A stretch of DNA of 64,000 bases from the NCBI RefSeq assembly GCF_026262625.1, contig NZ_SHNN01000004.1, positions 1 to 64,000 on the forward strand. The letters are read 5' to 3'. The DNA is from Candidatus Litorirhabdus singularis. GTDB lineage: Bacteria; Pseudomonadota; Gammaproteobacteria; Pseudomonadales; Halieaceae. Position 1 is the stretch's first letter; each line of letters opens with the position of its first letter. Position numbers and translations under genes: made by a program. The notes beneath the pieces were generated by a model that saw only the letters and a program-made list of their open reading frames with translations, had not been told where the DNA came from and did not search any database. Below, in pieces: positions 19,322-27,879 of the stretch.

Positions 19322-19894
19322 CTACTTCGCGCTGTAAGTGTATTTCTGGCCGCCCAGTGAGGCTTCGTACATCAAGCCACCCTTGGCGACAGTGAAAATC
19401 GCCATGCCTTTACGGAACCCACCGTGTGCCATATTGGCATTATTTGTACCACCGCTGGCACCGGCTGTGGCACCCCCACCGGTATTGGCTTCAGCAGATA
19501 CGCCGGCGGTAATAGCTACCGCCGTGGCCTGCGCGCTGAACTCAAAATTGCCGGAGGTGAATTCTTTCAGGGCGCGGGCATCTTCAAAGAAGATGATCTG
19601 GCTAAAGGCCTGACCGCCCAGCTGAAACCCGAAGGTCACCTGCGTCATAGAAGAATCGCCAATATGGCTGCCAGCGGCGTAAACCCTGCCTTTACCATGG
19701 GCTCCACCGATGCCGATGCCACCTTTGCCTACAGTAGGAAAGATCGCGTAGCCATAGCTTGCACTGAAGAACTCTGCGGTTTCGTCAGCGCTCTTGAATG
19801 ACTCGATGGCGTCGCTATAGCTATCTGCCAGACTGGTGTTGGCGGTTAGTACCAGTGCCAGTGCGATTAAAAAACTGCCGAGAAGTCGTTGCAT
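19322..19894 (-). CDS. SYLF (Ysc84/DUF500) domain protein, secreted
   Basis: A 190-residue protein with a signal peptide (MQRLLGSFLIALALVLTANTSLA) and one SYLF domain, a lipid-binding fold found in bacteria and eukaryotes. The signature parts are YGYAIFPTVGKGGIGIGGAHGKGRVY, FGFQLGGQAFSQIIFFE and FTVAKGGLMYEASLGGQKYTY. An alanine/glycine-rich insertion lies in the middle (about 125-150). It is probably periplasmic and membrane-associated. AAGG precedes the ATG. The 130 bases upstream to 20022 are empty. Confidence 0.9.
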   Translation of the reverse strand: MQRLLGSFLIALALVLTANTSLADSYSDAIESFKSADETAEFFSASYGYAIFPTVGKGGIGIGGAHGKGRVYAAGSHIGDSSMTQVTFGFQLGGQAFSQIIFFEDARALKEFTSGNFEFSAQATAVAITAGVSAEANTGGGATAGASGGTNNANMAHGGFRKGMAIFTVAKGGLMYEASLGGQKYTYSAK

Positions 19895-20022
19895 GGGGTT
19901 ACCTTTGAGTGGCGATTATCATTGATGTGAAGGGGTCAAAGCTCGAGTATTTGCAGCAGCATTTGCTGGCGCGTGTTCCGACGCTTCATTGCTGGCGCTA
20001 TAGTAATTGATTTGCAGCGCTT

Positions 20023-20277
20023 TTAAGAGGGTTCGGTAAAATTCACAGTTGTCTCTGCATGCTGCAAGTAGATTGTTTCCAGTGGGTTAAGCGCAGCATC
20101 AAGCATGAGTACCTTGCCGCCGTCGGTGGACTGGACGGCGGCATAGATGCGCTCGCCATCCTGAACCAGTCCGGTGACGCCTTTATCGACCGCAGGGTCG
20201 AGTCCGCAGTCGCTGAGGTCGACGAACCAACTGTTACGGTTAGCGTCGTGCAGGCTTAACCCGAACCACGCTAAGTG
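20023..20277 (-). pseudogene. 84-codon protein-like frame behind the DUF1329 stop codon, no start codon
   Basis: Directly after the TAG stop of the DUF1329 gene the same frame stays open for 84 codons to a TAA at 20025-20023. The translation is strongly protein-like, for example SWFVDLSDCGLD, GLVQDGERIYAAVQSTDGG and VLMLDAALNPLETIY, reminiscent of one blade or two of a beta-propeller. There is no ATG, GTG or TTG before the middle of the frame, so it cannot be a normal gene. It may be the decayed remains of a neighbouring gene, or a C-terminal extension lost to a stop mutation; DUF1329 proteins normally end at about GRR, which favours the first view. Confidence 0.5.
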
Positions 20278-21639
20278 CTAGCGCCGCCCCGTGCGTCGCA
20301 GTGCTGCGGGGGTGAAATCGGCGGCCTTGGCGGGATTACCCCAGACATAGGCGTAGTTAGGGATCTCATTGGATAGACCGGTTATCAGATAGCGGCCGGA
20401 GACCAGGTCGTTCATCACGTCACTGCCCCAGGGAACTTTGGCCTGGTAGTGGAAGATGTTGTGGCTCTGCCCCACCCGCCAGAGTTCTCCGCGGCCGTCA
20501 TACTGGTCTTTTACCACCACGCCCCAGCTGTCCTCATCAACGTAGAACACGCGCTTGGCGTAGACATGTCGCTCGCCAGGCTTGAGCGTGGCCTGCACCA
20601 CCCAGACCCGGCGCAGTTCGTAGCGCGTGTGCTCAGGGTTGAGATGGCCGGGCATAATCAGGTCTTTATATTTCAGTGTTTTTGAGTGAAATTGATAGGC
20701 ATTCGTTGGTCCGTATAGCTCCTGCTTACCGAGCAGCTCCCAGTTGTAGCGATCGGGGGCGCCGTTATAGGCGTCCAGGTCGTCGGTGGTGCTGAGGGCA
20801 TCGGCCGCGAAGCCGGGTCCATCGTAAGACAGGTTTGGCGCCCGGCGCACCCGTCGCTGCCCCGCGTTATAAACCCAGGCGTTCCGTGGCTCGGCAACCT
20901 GATCAATGTTTTCATGCACCAGTCGCACATCGCCTTCCAGACGTGCCGGCTCGAGAATTCGTGACAGGTACAGAAACAGGCGGTTGGGGCTGACTTCGCC
21001 GGCCGGGAAATGGCTGCCAAATACCAGCAGATCCTGAAACACGACAGGACTGAATACGCCGTTGGCCTGCACCGGTATTAGGCTATAGGTGCGTTCAACA
21101 CTGCCGCCGCGGTAGCGAGTAATGTGGTTCCAGATCACCTCCAGCGCGGAGTCGGGAAACGGAAACGGTACGGTGGTGCCATTCAGGTTGCGCAAGCCAT
21201 TGCCGCCTTCGACCAGCTCGACACCGGCGGCGCTGCGTTTGACCTGCTCGAGCACATCAGTGGGGTAGGTGGACACGCGATGGCCGGGGTAGACCGGGAA
21301 ATAATAGCTGTCGGGATAACGTTTCAGTAGCTCCAATTGCCCTGGACTGAGTTGCTGCGCGTATTGCTGGGCGTTGCTGGCATCGATCCGAAACAGTGGC
21401 TTTTCATCGGCAAACGGGTTTAGCAGTCCCTGACTGTCAATGTCGCCTACGGGTATTTCACTCAGTCCATCCTGCCAAGCGGGAATGGTACCTTCAGCGT
21501 TGCCGGCCCGCTCTGCGCCGACGGGCGTATAGGTCTCACCACCTAGGCTGGTGACCTGCTCGGCGGTTGCGCCAGCCCAGAGGCTTTGGCTGACGGTCAG
21601 TAATAACAATAAGGGTGCAGTGGCCCAGCGATGATTCAT
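20278..21639 (-). CDS. DUF1329 domain protein, exported
   Basis: A 453-residue protein with a signal peptide (MNHRWATAPLLLLLTVSQSLWA) and a full DUF1329 domain, related to the LolA/LolB-like lipoprotein-binding fold. Family landmarks are GGETYTPVGAERAGNAEGTIPAW, NPFADEKPLFRI and the C-terminal DFTPAALRRTGRR. Members are often found near genes for large hydrophobic compound catabolism; their role is unproven. AGGA precedes the ATG. It follows the PQQ alcohol dehydrogenase gene by 117 bases on the same strand and may be co-transcribed with it. Confidence 0.9.
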   Translation of the reverse strand: MNHRWATAPLLLLLTVSQSLWAGATAEQVTSLGGETYTPVGAERAGNAEGTIPAWQDGLSEIPVGDIDSQGLLNPFADEKPLFRIDASNAQQYAQQLSPGQLELLKRYPDSYYFPVYPGHRVSTYPTDVLEQVKRSAAGVELVEGGNGLRNLNGTTVPFPFPDSALEVIWNHITRYRGGSVERTYSLIPVQANGVFSPVVFQDLLVFGSHFPAGEVSPNRLFLYLSRILEPARLEGDVRLVHENIDQVAEPRNAWVYNAGQRRVRRAPNLSYDGPGFAADALSTTDDLDAYNGAPDRYNWELLGKQELYGPTNAYQFHSKTLKYKDLIMPGHLNPEHTRYELRRVWVVQATLKPGERHVYAKRVFYVDEDSWGVVVKDQYDGRGELWRVGQSHNIFHYQAKVPWGSDVMNDLVSGRYLITGLSNEIPNYAYVWGNPAKAADFTPAALRRTGRR

Positions 21640-21756
21640 GTTAGCGTCCTGTTAAAATTATAAGGCCAGTCTGCATTGAGCTTCGTTAGGTCGCTATCAG
21701 ATAGATCAAGTTTTGGGCTGAAAGCCCTCGCTGCAAATCGACGCGACCAGCTGGGC

Positions 21757-23916
21757 TCAGGCGAATAGCATGAGCACTGCAGCGGCCAAGTCCGCCAACC
21801 AACGCTTAACATCCAGCCACCAGTCGCTGGTTTGATCAATCTCCCACTGATCATGCGCGCGGCTGAGAACATAGGCCTTAATATCCTGGGTAGCGCTGGC
21901 GGAAAGCACGTCATCGAAGGCGGGCATGCCCATGGCGGACATACTGCCGCCACGCACCACCTCGTCAAAATTTTCATACCAGTAGTGATTAAGCTTGCGC
22001 AGGTCCGGCACACTGCCGTCGGACACCGCTGATGCCCCGTGGCAGCGCGAACAAAAACGGGTATAGGCCTGGCCGCCACGGTCAATAGCATCGGCATCGG
22101 CATTCACCGGCGGTGGGCGTTCGCGGCTGGCGGGTAATTCATAGGCGGGCAAGCGGTTGCTAGCGTCGAGTTTGAAAGCCAGTATGCGGCGTTTGGGGGT
22201 GGCTGGCTGGTGGTCCAGCCCAATGGCCTGGCTGTAGCCGCCGCCGCGTCCAGCCATGACCGCCACGTACTGCTCACCATTCACGGCGTAGGTAACCGGT
22301 GGTGCGGCAATACCGTGCTGTGAGTCGAAGCTCCATAGCAGCTTACCTGCAGCGGCGCTGTAAGCGTTAAAGCGGTTGTCGGTGGTGCCCTGGAACACCA
22401 GGCCGCCGGCGCTGGAGAGGACGCCGCCGTTGCCCATTTTAGGGGTCGGAACCCGCCACACTTCGCGTTGTTTTATAGGATCCCAGGCCAGCAGGTAGCT
22501 ATTGATCAAACGCTTGAGCAACGCCTGTGTTAGCAAGTTGCCGAATGGTGATCGTTCTACCTTGTAGCCCAGGTTCCAATGATTCTGGTTCCAGGTGAAG
22601 TTATCTTCCTGTGCCATCGGTGCCGTAAAATCCAGCGCTGGCAGGTACACGAGGCCGGTTTGAGGGTTGTAGGACATCGGGTGCCAGTTGTGGCCACCCA
22701 GCCCGCTTGGGTGAAGCATAAACGGTTCATCAACGTAGCGTGCCGCGGGCACTTCTATAGGCCGCCCGCTGCTCAGGTCGTAGCCGGTGGCCCAGTTGAC
22801 CGGGACAAAGGGTTCGGCCGATAGCAATTCACCGTTAGTCCGATCGATAATAAAAAAGAACCCGTTCTTGGGTGCCTGCATCAAGACTTTGCGGACCTCA
22901 CCCTGCCAGGGCAAATCGGCGAGAATCATCTGCTGGGTGGCGGTGTAGTCCCAGGTCTCGCCCGGGTTCTGCTGGTAATGCCAGACATACTCGCCAGTCT
23001 GCGGACGCAGGGCGACAATGGAGGAGAGGAACAGATTATCGCCACCGCCCGGGCTGCGCACTTCCCGGTTGTGCGGCCCACCATTGCCGACCCCGATGTA
23101 CAGCAGGTCCAGCTGCGGGTCATAGCTGATCGAGTCCCAGACAGTGCCGCCACCACCCATTTTCCACCATTCGCCGTGCCAGGTAGTCGCTGCCATCTCC
23201 ATCTGCGAGTTTTCAAACTCCAGTTTCGGGTTACCCGGCACGGTGTAAAAGCGCCACAGTTGTTCGCCGCTGTCAGCCGCATAACCGCCAACATAGCCGC
23301 GCACACCATATTCCGCGCCGCCGTTACCGATAACGACTACACCGTTGGCGATACGCGGGGCGCCGGTGATCGCATAGGGTTGGCTCTGGTCGATCGTGAG
23401 CGTGCGCCAGCGCTCGGCGCCGGTAGCACGGTCAAGCGCCACCAGATAACCGTCCAGCGTTCCTACGTAGACGCTGTCCTGCCACAGCGCTACGCCGCGA
23501 TTGACCACGCCACAGCAATTGACATTGGCGCGGTGGCGGTCCACACCGGGGTCGTAACTCCACAGCAACTGCCCAGTGTCGGCTTGCAGAGCATGCACCA
23601 CACTCCAGTTGCCGGTGGCATACATAATGCCGTCGGCAATCAGGGGGGTGCCTTCCAGACCTCGGGTGGAAGGGACGTCAAAGCTCCATGCCAGGCCCAG
23701 GCGCTCGACTGAGTCGGTGTTGATTTGGGTGAGCGGGCTGAACCGGGTTTCCTGTAGGTCGCGCCCATGGGCCAGCCAGTTATCGCCGTCGCTGGCCGCC
23801 TGTAAAAGGCGTGGCTGGTCTACAGGCATCTGCGCCACGCTGGCGGCGCTGGCAGTCAACAACAGGCATAGCAGGAGTCGGTATAGCTCGGTGGGAGTTG
23901 GCATAGATACTCTCAT
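21757..23916 (-). CDS. PQQ-dependent quinohaemoprotein alcohol dehydrogenase
   Basis: A 719-residue periplasmic enzyme that oxidises alcohols with PQQ and passes electrons to its own haem c. It has a signal peptide (to about 29), then an eight-bladed propeller with the family tryptophan motifs, the vicinal disulfide pair CC at 134-135 (NCCGVVNRG) and the catalytic Asp in TWDYTATQQM. A C-terminal cytochrome c domain has CSRCH at 622-626 and a likely Met ligand in MGMPAF. The last residues (LADLAAAVLMLFA) are unusually hydrophobic and may bind the membrane. The start may be the ATG at 23916 or at 23904. No PQQ synthesis genes are in the window. Confidence 0.93.
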   Translation of the reverse strand: MRVSMPTPTELYRLLLCLLLTASAASVAQMPVDQPRLLQAASDGDNWLAHGRDLQETRFSPLTQINTDSVERLGLAWSFDVPSTRGLEGTPLIADGIMYATGNWSVVHALQADTGQLLWSYDPGVDRHRANVNCCGVVNRGVALWQDSVYVGTLDGYLVALDRATGAERWRTLTIDQSQPYAITGAPRIANGVVVIGNGGAEYGVRGYVGGYAADSGEQLWRFYTVPGNPKLEFENSQMEMAATTWHGEWWKMGGGGTVWDSISYDPQLDLLYIGVGNGGPHNREVRSPGGGDNLFLSSIVALRPQTGEYVWHYQQNPGETWDYTATQQMILADLPWQGEVRKVLMQAPKNGFFFIIDRTNGELLSAEPFVPVNWATGYDLSSGRPIEVPAARYVDEPFMLHPSGLGGHNWHPMSYNPQTGLVYLPALDFTAPMAQEDNFTWNQNHWNLGYKVERSPFGNLLTQALLKRLINSYLLAWDPIKQREVWRVPTPKMGNGGVLSSAGGLVFQGTTDNRFNAYSAAAGKLLWSFDSQHGIAAPPVTYAVNGEQYVAVMAGRGGGYSQAIGLDHQPATPKRRILAFKLDASNRLPAYELPASRERPPPVNADADAIDRGGQAYTRFCSRCHGASAVSDGSVPDLRKLNHYWYENFDEVVRGGSMSAMGMPAFDDVLSASATQDIKAYVLSRAHDQWEIDQTSDWWLDVKRWLADLAAAVLMLFA

Positions 23917-24042
23917 TATTATGTGGCTTTAGCTTACCAAGTCAGAGGTGTTGGCCCAAGGGCTGTCGCGTTTACGTTAGCGCCGCAACGGCGCTATAGT
24001 GACGGCCGCAGCACATTTATCGATGGGAGTTTAATTATTCGC

Positions 24043-24705
24043 ATGACAGTTGAAGAAGCGATTCGTGGCCGGTATTCAATCCGCGGGTTTCTGCCGGACC
24101 CGGTCCCCCAGAGCACATTGAATAATGTGTTCGAGTTGGCGCAATGGGCACCATCAGGTACTAACATTCAGCCGTGGCAAGTTTACGTGGCCTCAGGTGA
24201 CACGCTGGTCACGCTGCGCGAGGAATTCAAGCGGCGGGCACGCGCCGGCGAAAAAGGGCACCCTGACCACAGTGACTCTGGCAAAATGGGCGAGCTCTGG
24301 CGGCAACGACGGCGCGATTGTGCAGCGGCACTGTACGACGCTATGGGCATAGAGTGGGAAGATAAGGCGGGGCGGGCGGCAGCTGCGTTTCGTAATTTTG
24401 AAATGTTTGATGCGCCGCATGTGGCATTTTTGTGTATGCATGAGAACTTTGGCAAGAGCTCTGCGGCCGACGTGGGTATGTACGCGCAAACCCTGATGTT
24501 GGCGCTGACGGCTCACGGGCTGGCGTCCTGTGCCCAGGGTACCATGGGCCATCATCCGCAATTGGTGCGTGATACCTTTGGTATTGAGTCGGAGGTTAAG
24601 CTGCTGTTTGGTATCAGCTTTGGCTACGAAGATACCTCGGTGCCCGCCAATGCGACCCGCACCTCGCGGGCACCTTTGTCAGAATCGGTGGTGTTTCGCG
24701 ACTGA
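24043..24705 (+). CDS. Nitroreductase family protein
   Basis: A 220-residue FMN-dependent NAD(P)H oxidoreductase of the nitroreductase superfamily. The N-terminal phosphate-binding motif is RYSIRGF, followed by WAPSGTNIQPW, and the C-terminal half contains DVGMYAQTLMLALTAHGLASCAQG, typical of the FMN pocket. I use the ATG at 24043 (MTVEEAIRG); the open frame goes back to 23923, but homologues begin here and GGGAG lies upstream, rather distant. It runs divergently from the PQQ dehydrogenase gene. The substrate is not known; many members reduce nitroaromatics or quinones. Confidence 0.9.
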   Translation: MTVEEAIRGRYSIRGFLPDPVPQSTLNNVFELAQWAPSGTNIQPWQVYVASGDTLVTLREEFKRRARAGEKGHPDHSDSGKMGELWRQRRRDCAAALYDAMGIEWEDKAGRAAAAFRNFEMFDAPHVAFLCMHENFGKSSAADVGMYAQTLMLALTAHGLASCAQGTMGHHPQLVRDTFGIESEVKLLFGISFGYEDTSVPANATRTSRAPLSESVVFRD

Positions 24706-24734
24706 AATCCGCTTTGTGGACGCCCGGCGTGTTG

Positions 24735-25187
24735 CTATTTCGAGGTGCTCAGGGCGATATTAGAGGCTCCGGCTTCACGACAATTATCAATCACTGCGGC
24801 AACGGTTCTGGTCTGGGAATGATTGTGGGCGCGCAGCATTACCTTGGCTTCAGGCTTTTCGGCGTGCAGTCGCGAGATGTTGGCGCGTACTGATCTTGCA
24901 TCTATACGGCGTCCATGGATCCAGATTTCGTTGCTGGCAGTGATGAGTATGCTGATATTCTCGGAGGGGCTTGAGCTCGCTTGATTAGTCGTTTGATTTC
25001 GACCCACTTCAATCACGACTTCGGTGATGAAGGTGCCGGCAACGATAAAGAAAATCAGCATTATCATCACCACATCAAGCATGGGGGTGAGATTAATTTC
25101 GACATCATTATCTTCTTTTTGCCGACTGACACGTTTTCTGTGTACGCCACGATCATCCACACCGACCCGATCAAACCACATTTCCAT
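24735..25187 (-). CDS. exbD: ExbD/TolR family biopolymer transport protein
   Basis: A 150-residue protein with a short cytoplasmic N-terminus, one membrane helix (INLTPMLDVVMIMLIFFIV) and a periplasmic domain, as in ExbD and TolR. The proton-coupling aspartate is D38 in LDVV. The start is the ATG at 25187 with GGGAG six bases upstream. An ExbB partner would be expected next door but none is there; the only ExbB-like gene in the window is at 49141-49938 in another cluster. It may work with a partner elsewhere. Confidence 0.9.
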   Translation of the reverse strand: MEMWFDRVGVDDRGVHRKRVSRQKEDNDVEINLTPMLDVVMIMLIFFIVAGTFITEVVIEVGRNQTTNQASSSPSENISILITASNEIWIHGRRIDARSVRANISRLHAEKPEAKVMLRAHNHSQTRTVAAVIDNCREAGASNIALSTSK

Positions 25188-25261
25188 GTCTGTCTCCCGG
25201 ATAGCGGCGCACCCGCCAAACAATTCAGACGGAACCGCTTGAGAAAAATAGAAGTTGTGCC

Positions 25262-25675
25262 TTACTGCAAACTATAACAATTGAAGCTATTTAGCCGCAT
25301 GAGGCGCATCAATTTTTGGTGGGAAATGCGGGGGCACACTAGCGGCCCAGTCTGCGATAAATATAGCGCGCTTAGCAGGATGACGGCGACAATACTGGCG
25401 GCACTGTTGACGGGTGTCAGCGCCAGTTCCAGCCAGCGGCTGTCTACGCTGACCAATGATTGGGTGACGGCTTGTGTTAGCTGTTGCACTAACTGCTGTA
25501 GCGGTGCGTCCAGCAGCCATTCGCCAATGATCAGCAGGGCGGCCAGCGCCAGTCGCAGGACCAGTTGCTGGCGCCGTTGCAGCAATTCAGTAAAGGCATG
25601 CTCGTCGCCGCTCCGGGCGAGTTTGACCAGCAATGGCTCGGGCCCGTCCTGGTAGTGTTTGTCAGCAGTGGACAA
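25262..25675 (-). CDS. Likely deletion fusion: ECF sigma factor N-terminus joined to a membrane protein
   Basis: The 137-residue frame starts at a TTG (25675). Residues 1-33 (MSTADKHYQDGPEPLLVKLA, then RSGDEHAFTELLQRR) read like the start of sigma-70 region 2 of an ECF sigma factor. From about residue 36 it turns abruptly into a two-helix membrane protein (LVLRLALAALLIIGEWLL; NSAASIVAVILLSALYL) of the kind encoded next to such sigma factors. Sigma regions 2 (rest), 3 and 4 are absent. In relatives, as I recall, DUF6249 genes stand with a sigma factor and a small membrane protein. An in-frame deletion joining the two would give this chimera. It follows the DUF6249 gene by 12 bases. Confidence 0.5.
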   Translation of the reverse strand: MSTADKHYQDGPEPLLVKLARSGDEHAFTELLQRRQQLVLRLALAALLIIGEWLLDAPLQQLVQQLTQAVTQSLVSVDSRWLELALTPVNSAASIVAVILLSALYLSQTGPLVCPRISHQKLMRLMRLNSFNCYSLQ

Positions 25676-25687
25676 GGGGGCGGTTGC

Positions 25688-26071
25688 CTAGTTGCTGCTG
25701 TCTTGCTGGTCGGTGCCTTCTGCAATACGTGCAGCAGCCCGTAAACCCAGTCCGATAAAGGCCATGAGAGTCGCAGCGCCGATGATGGGTAGCAACGCCT
25801 GCTGATTGATGAACCAGATACACAGGCCCAGAATCGCCAGCCCTGGCGCGATATACAGCACAATCGTGGCGGCGACTTTGAGGTCGCGGGCATTACTCTG
25901 TGGGTCGCTGTGAGAACCGAGTATCCGCTCAACCGTGGCCTGGTCCACACTGGCGCCACTTTCTATGACGCGGCGCAGGGTTTCCTGTTGAGTTTCTCGC
26001 TTGCGGGCAGAATCCCAGATTCCGCCCAGTACGATGGCGGCTATGAATAGCCAGAATCCGAGCGCGCCCAT
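25688..26071 (-). CDS. DUF6249-like small membrane protein
   Basis: A 127-residue protein beginning MGALGFWLFIAAIVLGGIWDS: an N-terminal membrane helix, a charged cytoplasmic stretch (RKRETQQETLRRVIESGASV, about 21-55), then two more hydrophobic helices (VAATIVLYIAPGLAILGLCIWF; IIGAATLMAFIGLGL). This layout fits the DUF6249 group found in sigma/anti-sigma operons. The start is chosen at 26071; the frame opens at 26278, but the extra 69 residues look non-coding. Its site is weak: a good AGGGGA instead serves an out-of-frame ATG 20 bases further upstream that would make only 16 residues. Confidence 0.65.
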   Translation of the reverse strand: MGALGFWLFIAAIVLGGIWDSARKRETQQETLRRVIESGASVDQATVERILGSHSDPQSNARDLKVAATIVLYIAPGLAILGLCIWFINQQALLPIIGAATLMAFIGLGLRAAARIAEGTDQQDSSN

Positions 26072-26338
26072 ACCAGCAGCTGCATTTTCATAATCAATTC
26101 CCCTGAAAAGTTTAGTCTTCACTAGTAATGATGCGGGCAACAGCCGTTTAGATGCACCTGACGCAAAAAAAGTGCCAAAAAGGTTCAACCGGTGGCTCTG
26201 TGGCGGATTACTGAGCGTTTGCCGGGCTTTGGAGCAGTCGCACCCAAACTTTGAAAAGTGGGAACTGTGTCGCAACAATTGTGCCCCGATCAGGGCATGA
26301 TGCCGACCATAGGATCAATGTTACGGCGGAAAGAAACA

Positions 26339-26461
26339 GTGAACACGACAATGGATGCAGAAATCATGGACCCCAGAAAGCTATACTGGCTCAGCGGATG
26401 TCTGGCAGGAGTAGGCGGCGCGATGCTGGCTATTGCCGGGCTAGGCCTGCTGCTGCTCTAA
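26339..26461 (+). CDS. Candidate 40-residue single-helix membrane protein
   Basis: A GTG at 26339 preceded by GGAAAG (five-base spacing) opens a 40-codon frame. The product has a charged start (MNTTMDAEIMDPRK) followed by a glycine-rich helix (LSGCLAGVGGAMLAIAGLGL) running to the C-terminus. The LSGC motif resembles a lipobox, but the helix follows it instead of preceding it. Alternative starts are the ATG at 26351 or 26366. It stands between DUF6249 and a phosphatase gene. Plausible but unproven. The flanks 26072-26338 and 26462-26590 hold nothing else I can name. Confidence 0.4.
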   Translation: MNTTMDAEIMDPRKLYWLSGCLAGVGGAMLAIAGLGLLLL

Positions 26462-26590
26462 GCACCCCAAGGCTCGCTCAGCGAGGCTTGCGCTGGAATC
26501 CCCAGGCTTTTAGCGACCTAAGCGCATAGTAAAATCCCTTAGACCTGACTACCGGCGCCCGCCGGGCTTGCTAACTACGTTGCAAACCCC

Positions 26591-27286
26591 TCAGGTCGGC
26601 AAGCTGATATCTGCCCCAATAAAGTGGGACAGATGGCTGGTATCGTTGAACTTGCGCAGACTCAAACGGCCCTCATGGGCCACCAAATGACTGATAGAAC
26701 CATTGTCGGCACCACTAAAGGCAAACGGCTGTGAGCCGGTGGCCTGGTGTAAAATGCTGCCGATAACGCCACCGTGTACGACGACCATTACGACCTGATC
26801 CGGGTGTTGCGCGATAATGCCTTGCAACCCACGCGCTACCCGTTGATTCAGCTGGGCGTTAGTTTCTGCGCCGGGTACGACACCCCACTCCTGTTCTTCA
26901 TGTAGCGTGGCTACCAACGGGTTTCCCTGATGTGCCATGATTCGGTATACACCGGCTTCCCATTCACCCAGATGTACTTCACGTAAGTCGCCGACGATAC
27001 CGGGCTGGAGTCCCTTTTTGTCACACAGTGGCTGAGCTGTCTCTACCGTGCGCCGCAGGGTCGTCACGTAAACCGCGTCAATGGGATGGTCGGCAAGTCG
27101 CTGCCCCAGGCGTATGGCTTGATCACGGCCCACCTCGGCCAGTTCCGGGTCGCCCTGTCCATCGACTAGCGGAAAAGGATTGTCAGTGCTGGCAGGTCTT
27201 GATTCACCGTGGCGCACCAGCAAAATTTCAGTGGCGCCCGGTGGGCGTACAAAGCGAGTTTGGCGGTAGGTTGGGGCTTCTGTCAT
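26591..27286 (-). CDS. Histidine phosphatase superfamily protein
   Basis: A 231-residue cytoplasmic protein of the phosphoglycerate-mutase-like branch 1. The catalytic histidine is in LLVRHGES (H26). YVTTLRRTVETAQPLC carries the second phosphate-binding arginine, REVHLGEWEAG the acid, and VVVHGGVIGSIL the second catalytic histidine. All four active-site residues are therefore present. The substrate is not predictable; relatives include phosphoglycerate mutases and cobalamin and sugar phosphatases. AGGAT precedes the ATG. It stands divergent from the DDN-like gene. Confidence 0.9.
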   Translation of the reverse strand: MTEAPTYRQTRFVRPPGATEILLVRHGESRPASTDNPFPLVDGQGDPELAEVGRDQAIRLGQRLADHPIDAVYVTTLRRTVETAQPLCDKKGLQPGIVGDLREVHLGEWEAGVYRIMAHQGNPLVATLHEEQEWGVVPGAETNAQLNQRVARGLQGIIAQHPDQVVMVVVHGGVIGSILHQATGSQPFAFSGADNGSISHLVAHEGRLSLRKFNDTSHLSHFIGADISLPT

Positions 27287-27452
27287 GGCGGTTTATCCTG
27301 GCTGGTACTGAAGGCGCTTACTATGCCATTATCCAACGGTTGCCGTCATTGTCTTAGTGCTGGTGGCATTAGGTAGCGAGAATTTTTGGCGCTCAGTTTC
27401 AGTTACCACAGGTGGCTGGCTCTGCGGCTACAGGTTTTGGAGGGAGATAATA

Positions 27453-27857
27453 ATGAAAATAATTAAAATGGTCGCAATTCTACTGCTGGTTTACGTCGGT
27501 GTGGTTGTTACTTTTGAGTCTTTGCTGGGGTATTTTCAGCCAGCCAATCAGGGGACGTTAAAGATCACGACGCAGGCTACAGATGGCACCCGCTCGCAGC
27601 GAGTGCTGGCGCAGCTGGAGACAGATGGGCAGCTGTATATTGCGGCCAATCACTGGCCCCGGGCCTGGTATCGTGAGGCCTTGGCTAATCCGCGCGTTGA
27701 AATCGAAAACGCTGCCGGGCAGGGCATTTATATTGCGGTGCCACTGGAGGGCGCTGAGCATGACCGCATTAATGAGGCGAATGCACTGGGCCTTGGTTTT
27801 CGTATTTTGACCGGCTTTCCGCCACGCTATTTATTGCGACTCGACCCAGTACAGTAA
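27453..27857 (+). CDS. DDN/DUF385-like (deazaflavin nitroreductase family) protein with membrane anchor
   Basis: A 134-residue protein with an N-terminal membrane helix (KMVAILLLVYVGVVVTF) followed by a small split-barrel domain. LYIAANHWPRAWYREALANPRVEIE matches the core of the PF04075 family (nitroreductase / deazaflavin-dependent reductases), whose actinobacterial members use F420. AGGGAG precedes the ATG at 27453. Whether this bacterium makes F420 cannot be told here; gammaproteobacterial members may use another cofactor or none. Together with the LLM protein it is a second F420-associated family in the window. Confidence 0.78.
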   Translation: MKIIKMVAILLLVYVGVVVTFESLLGYFQPANQGTLKITTQATDGTRSQRVLAQLETDGQLYIAANHWPRAWYREALANPRVEIENAAGQGIYIAVPLEGAEHDRINEANALGLGFRILTGFPPRYLLRLDPVQ

Positions 27858-27879
27858 TTGCTGCAGGTGGGTGTGCTGT

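Noticed and set aside
26462-26490. Hairpin GGCTCGCTCAGCGAGG looked like a terminator
   Set aside because: The stem is short and no T tract follows on either strand.
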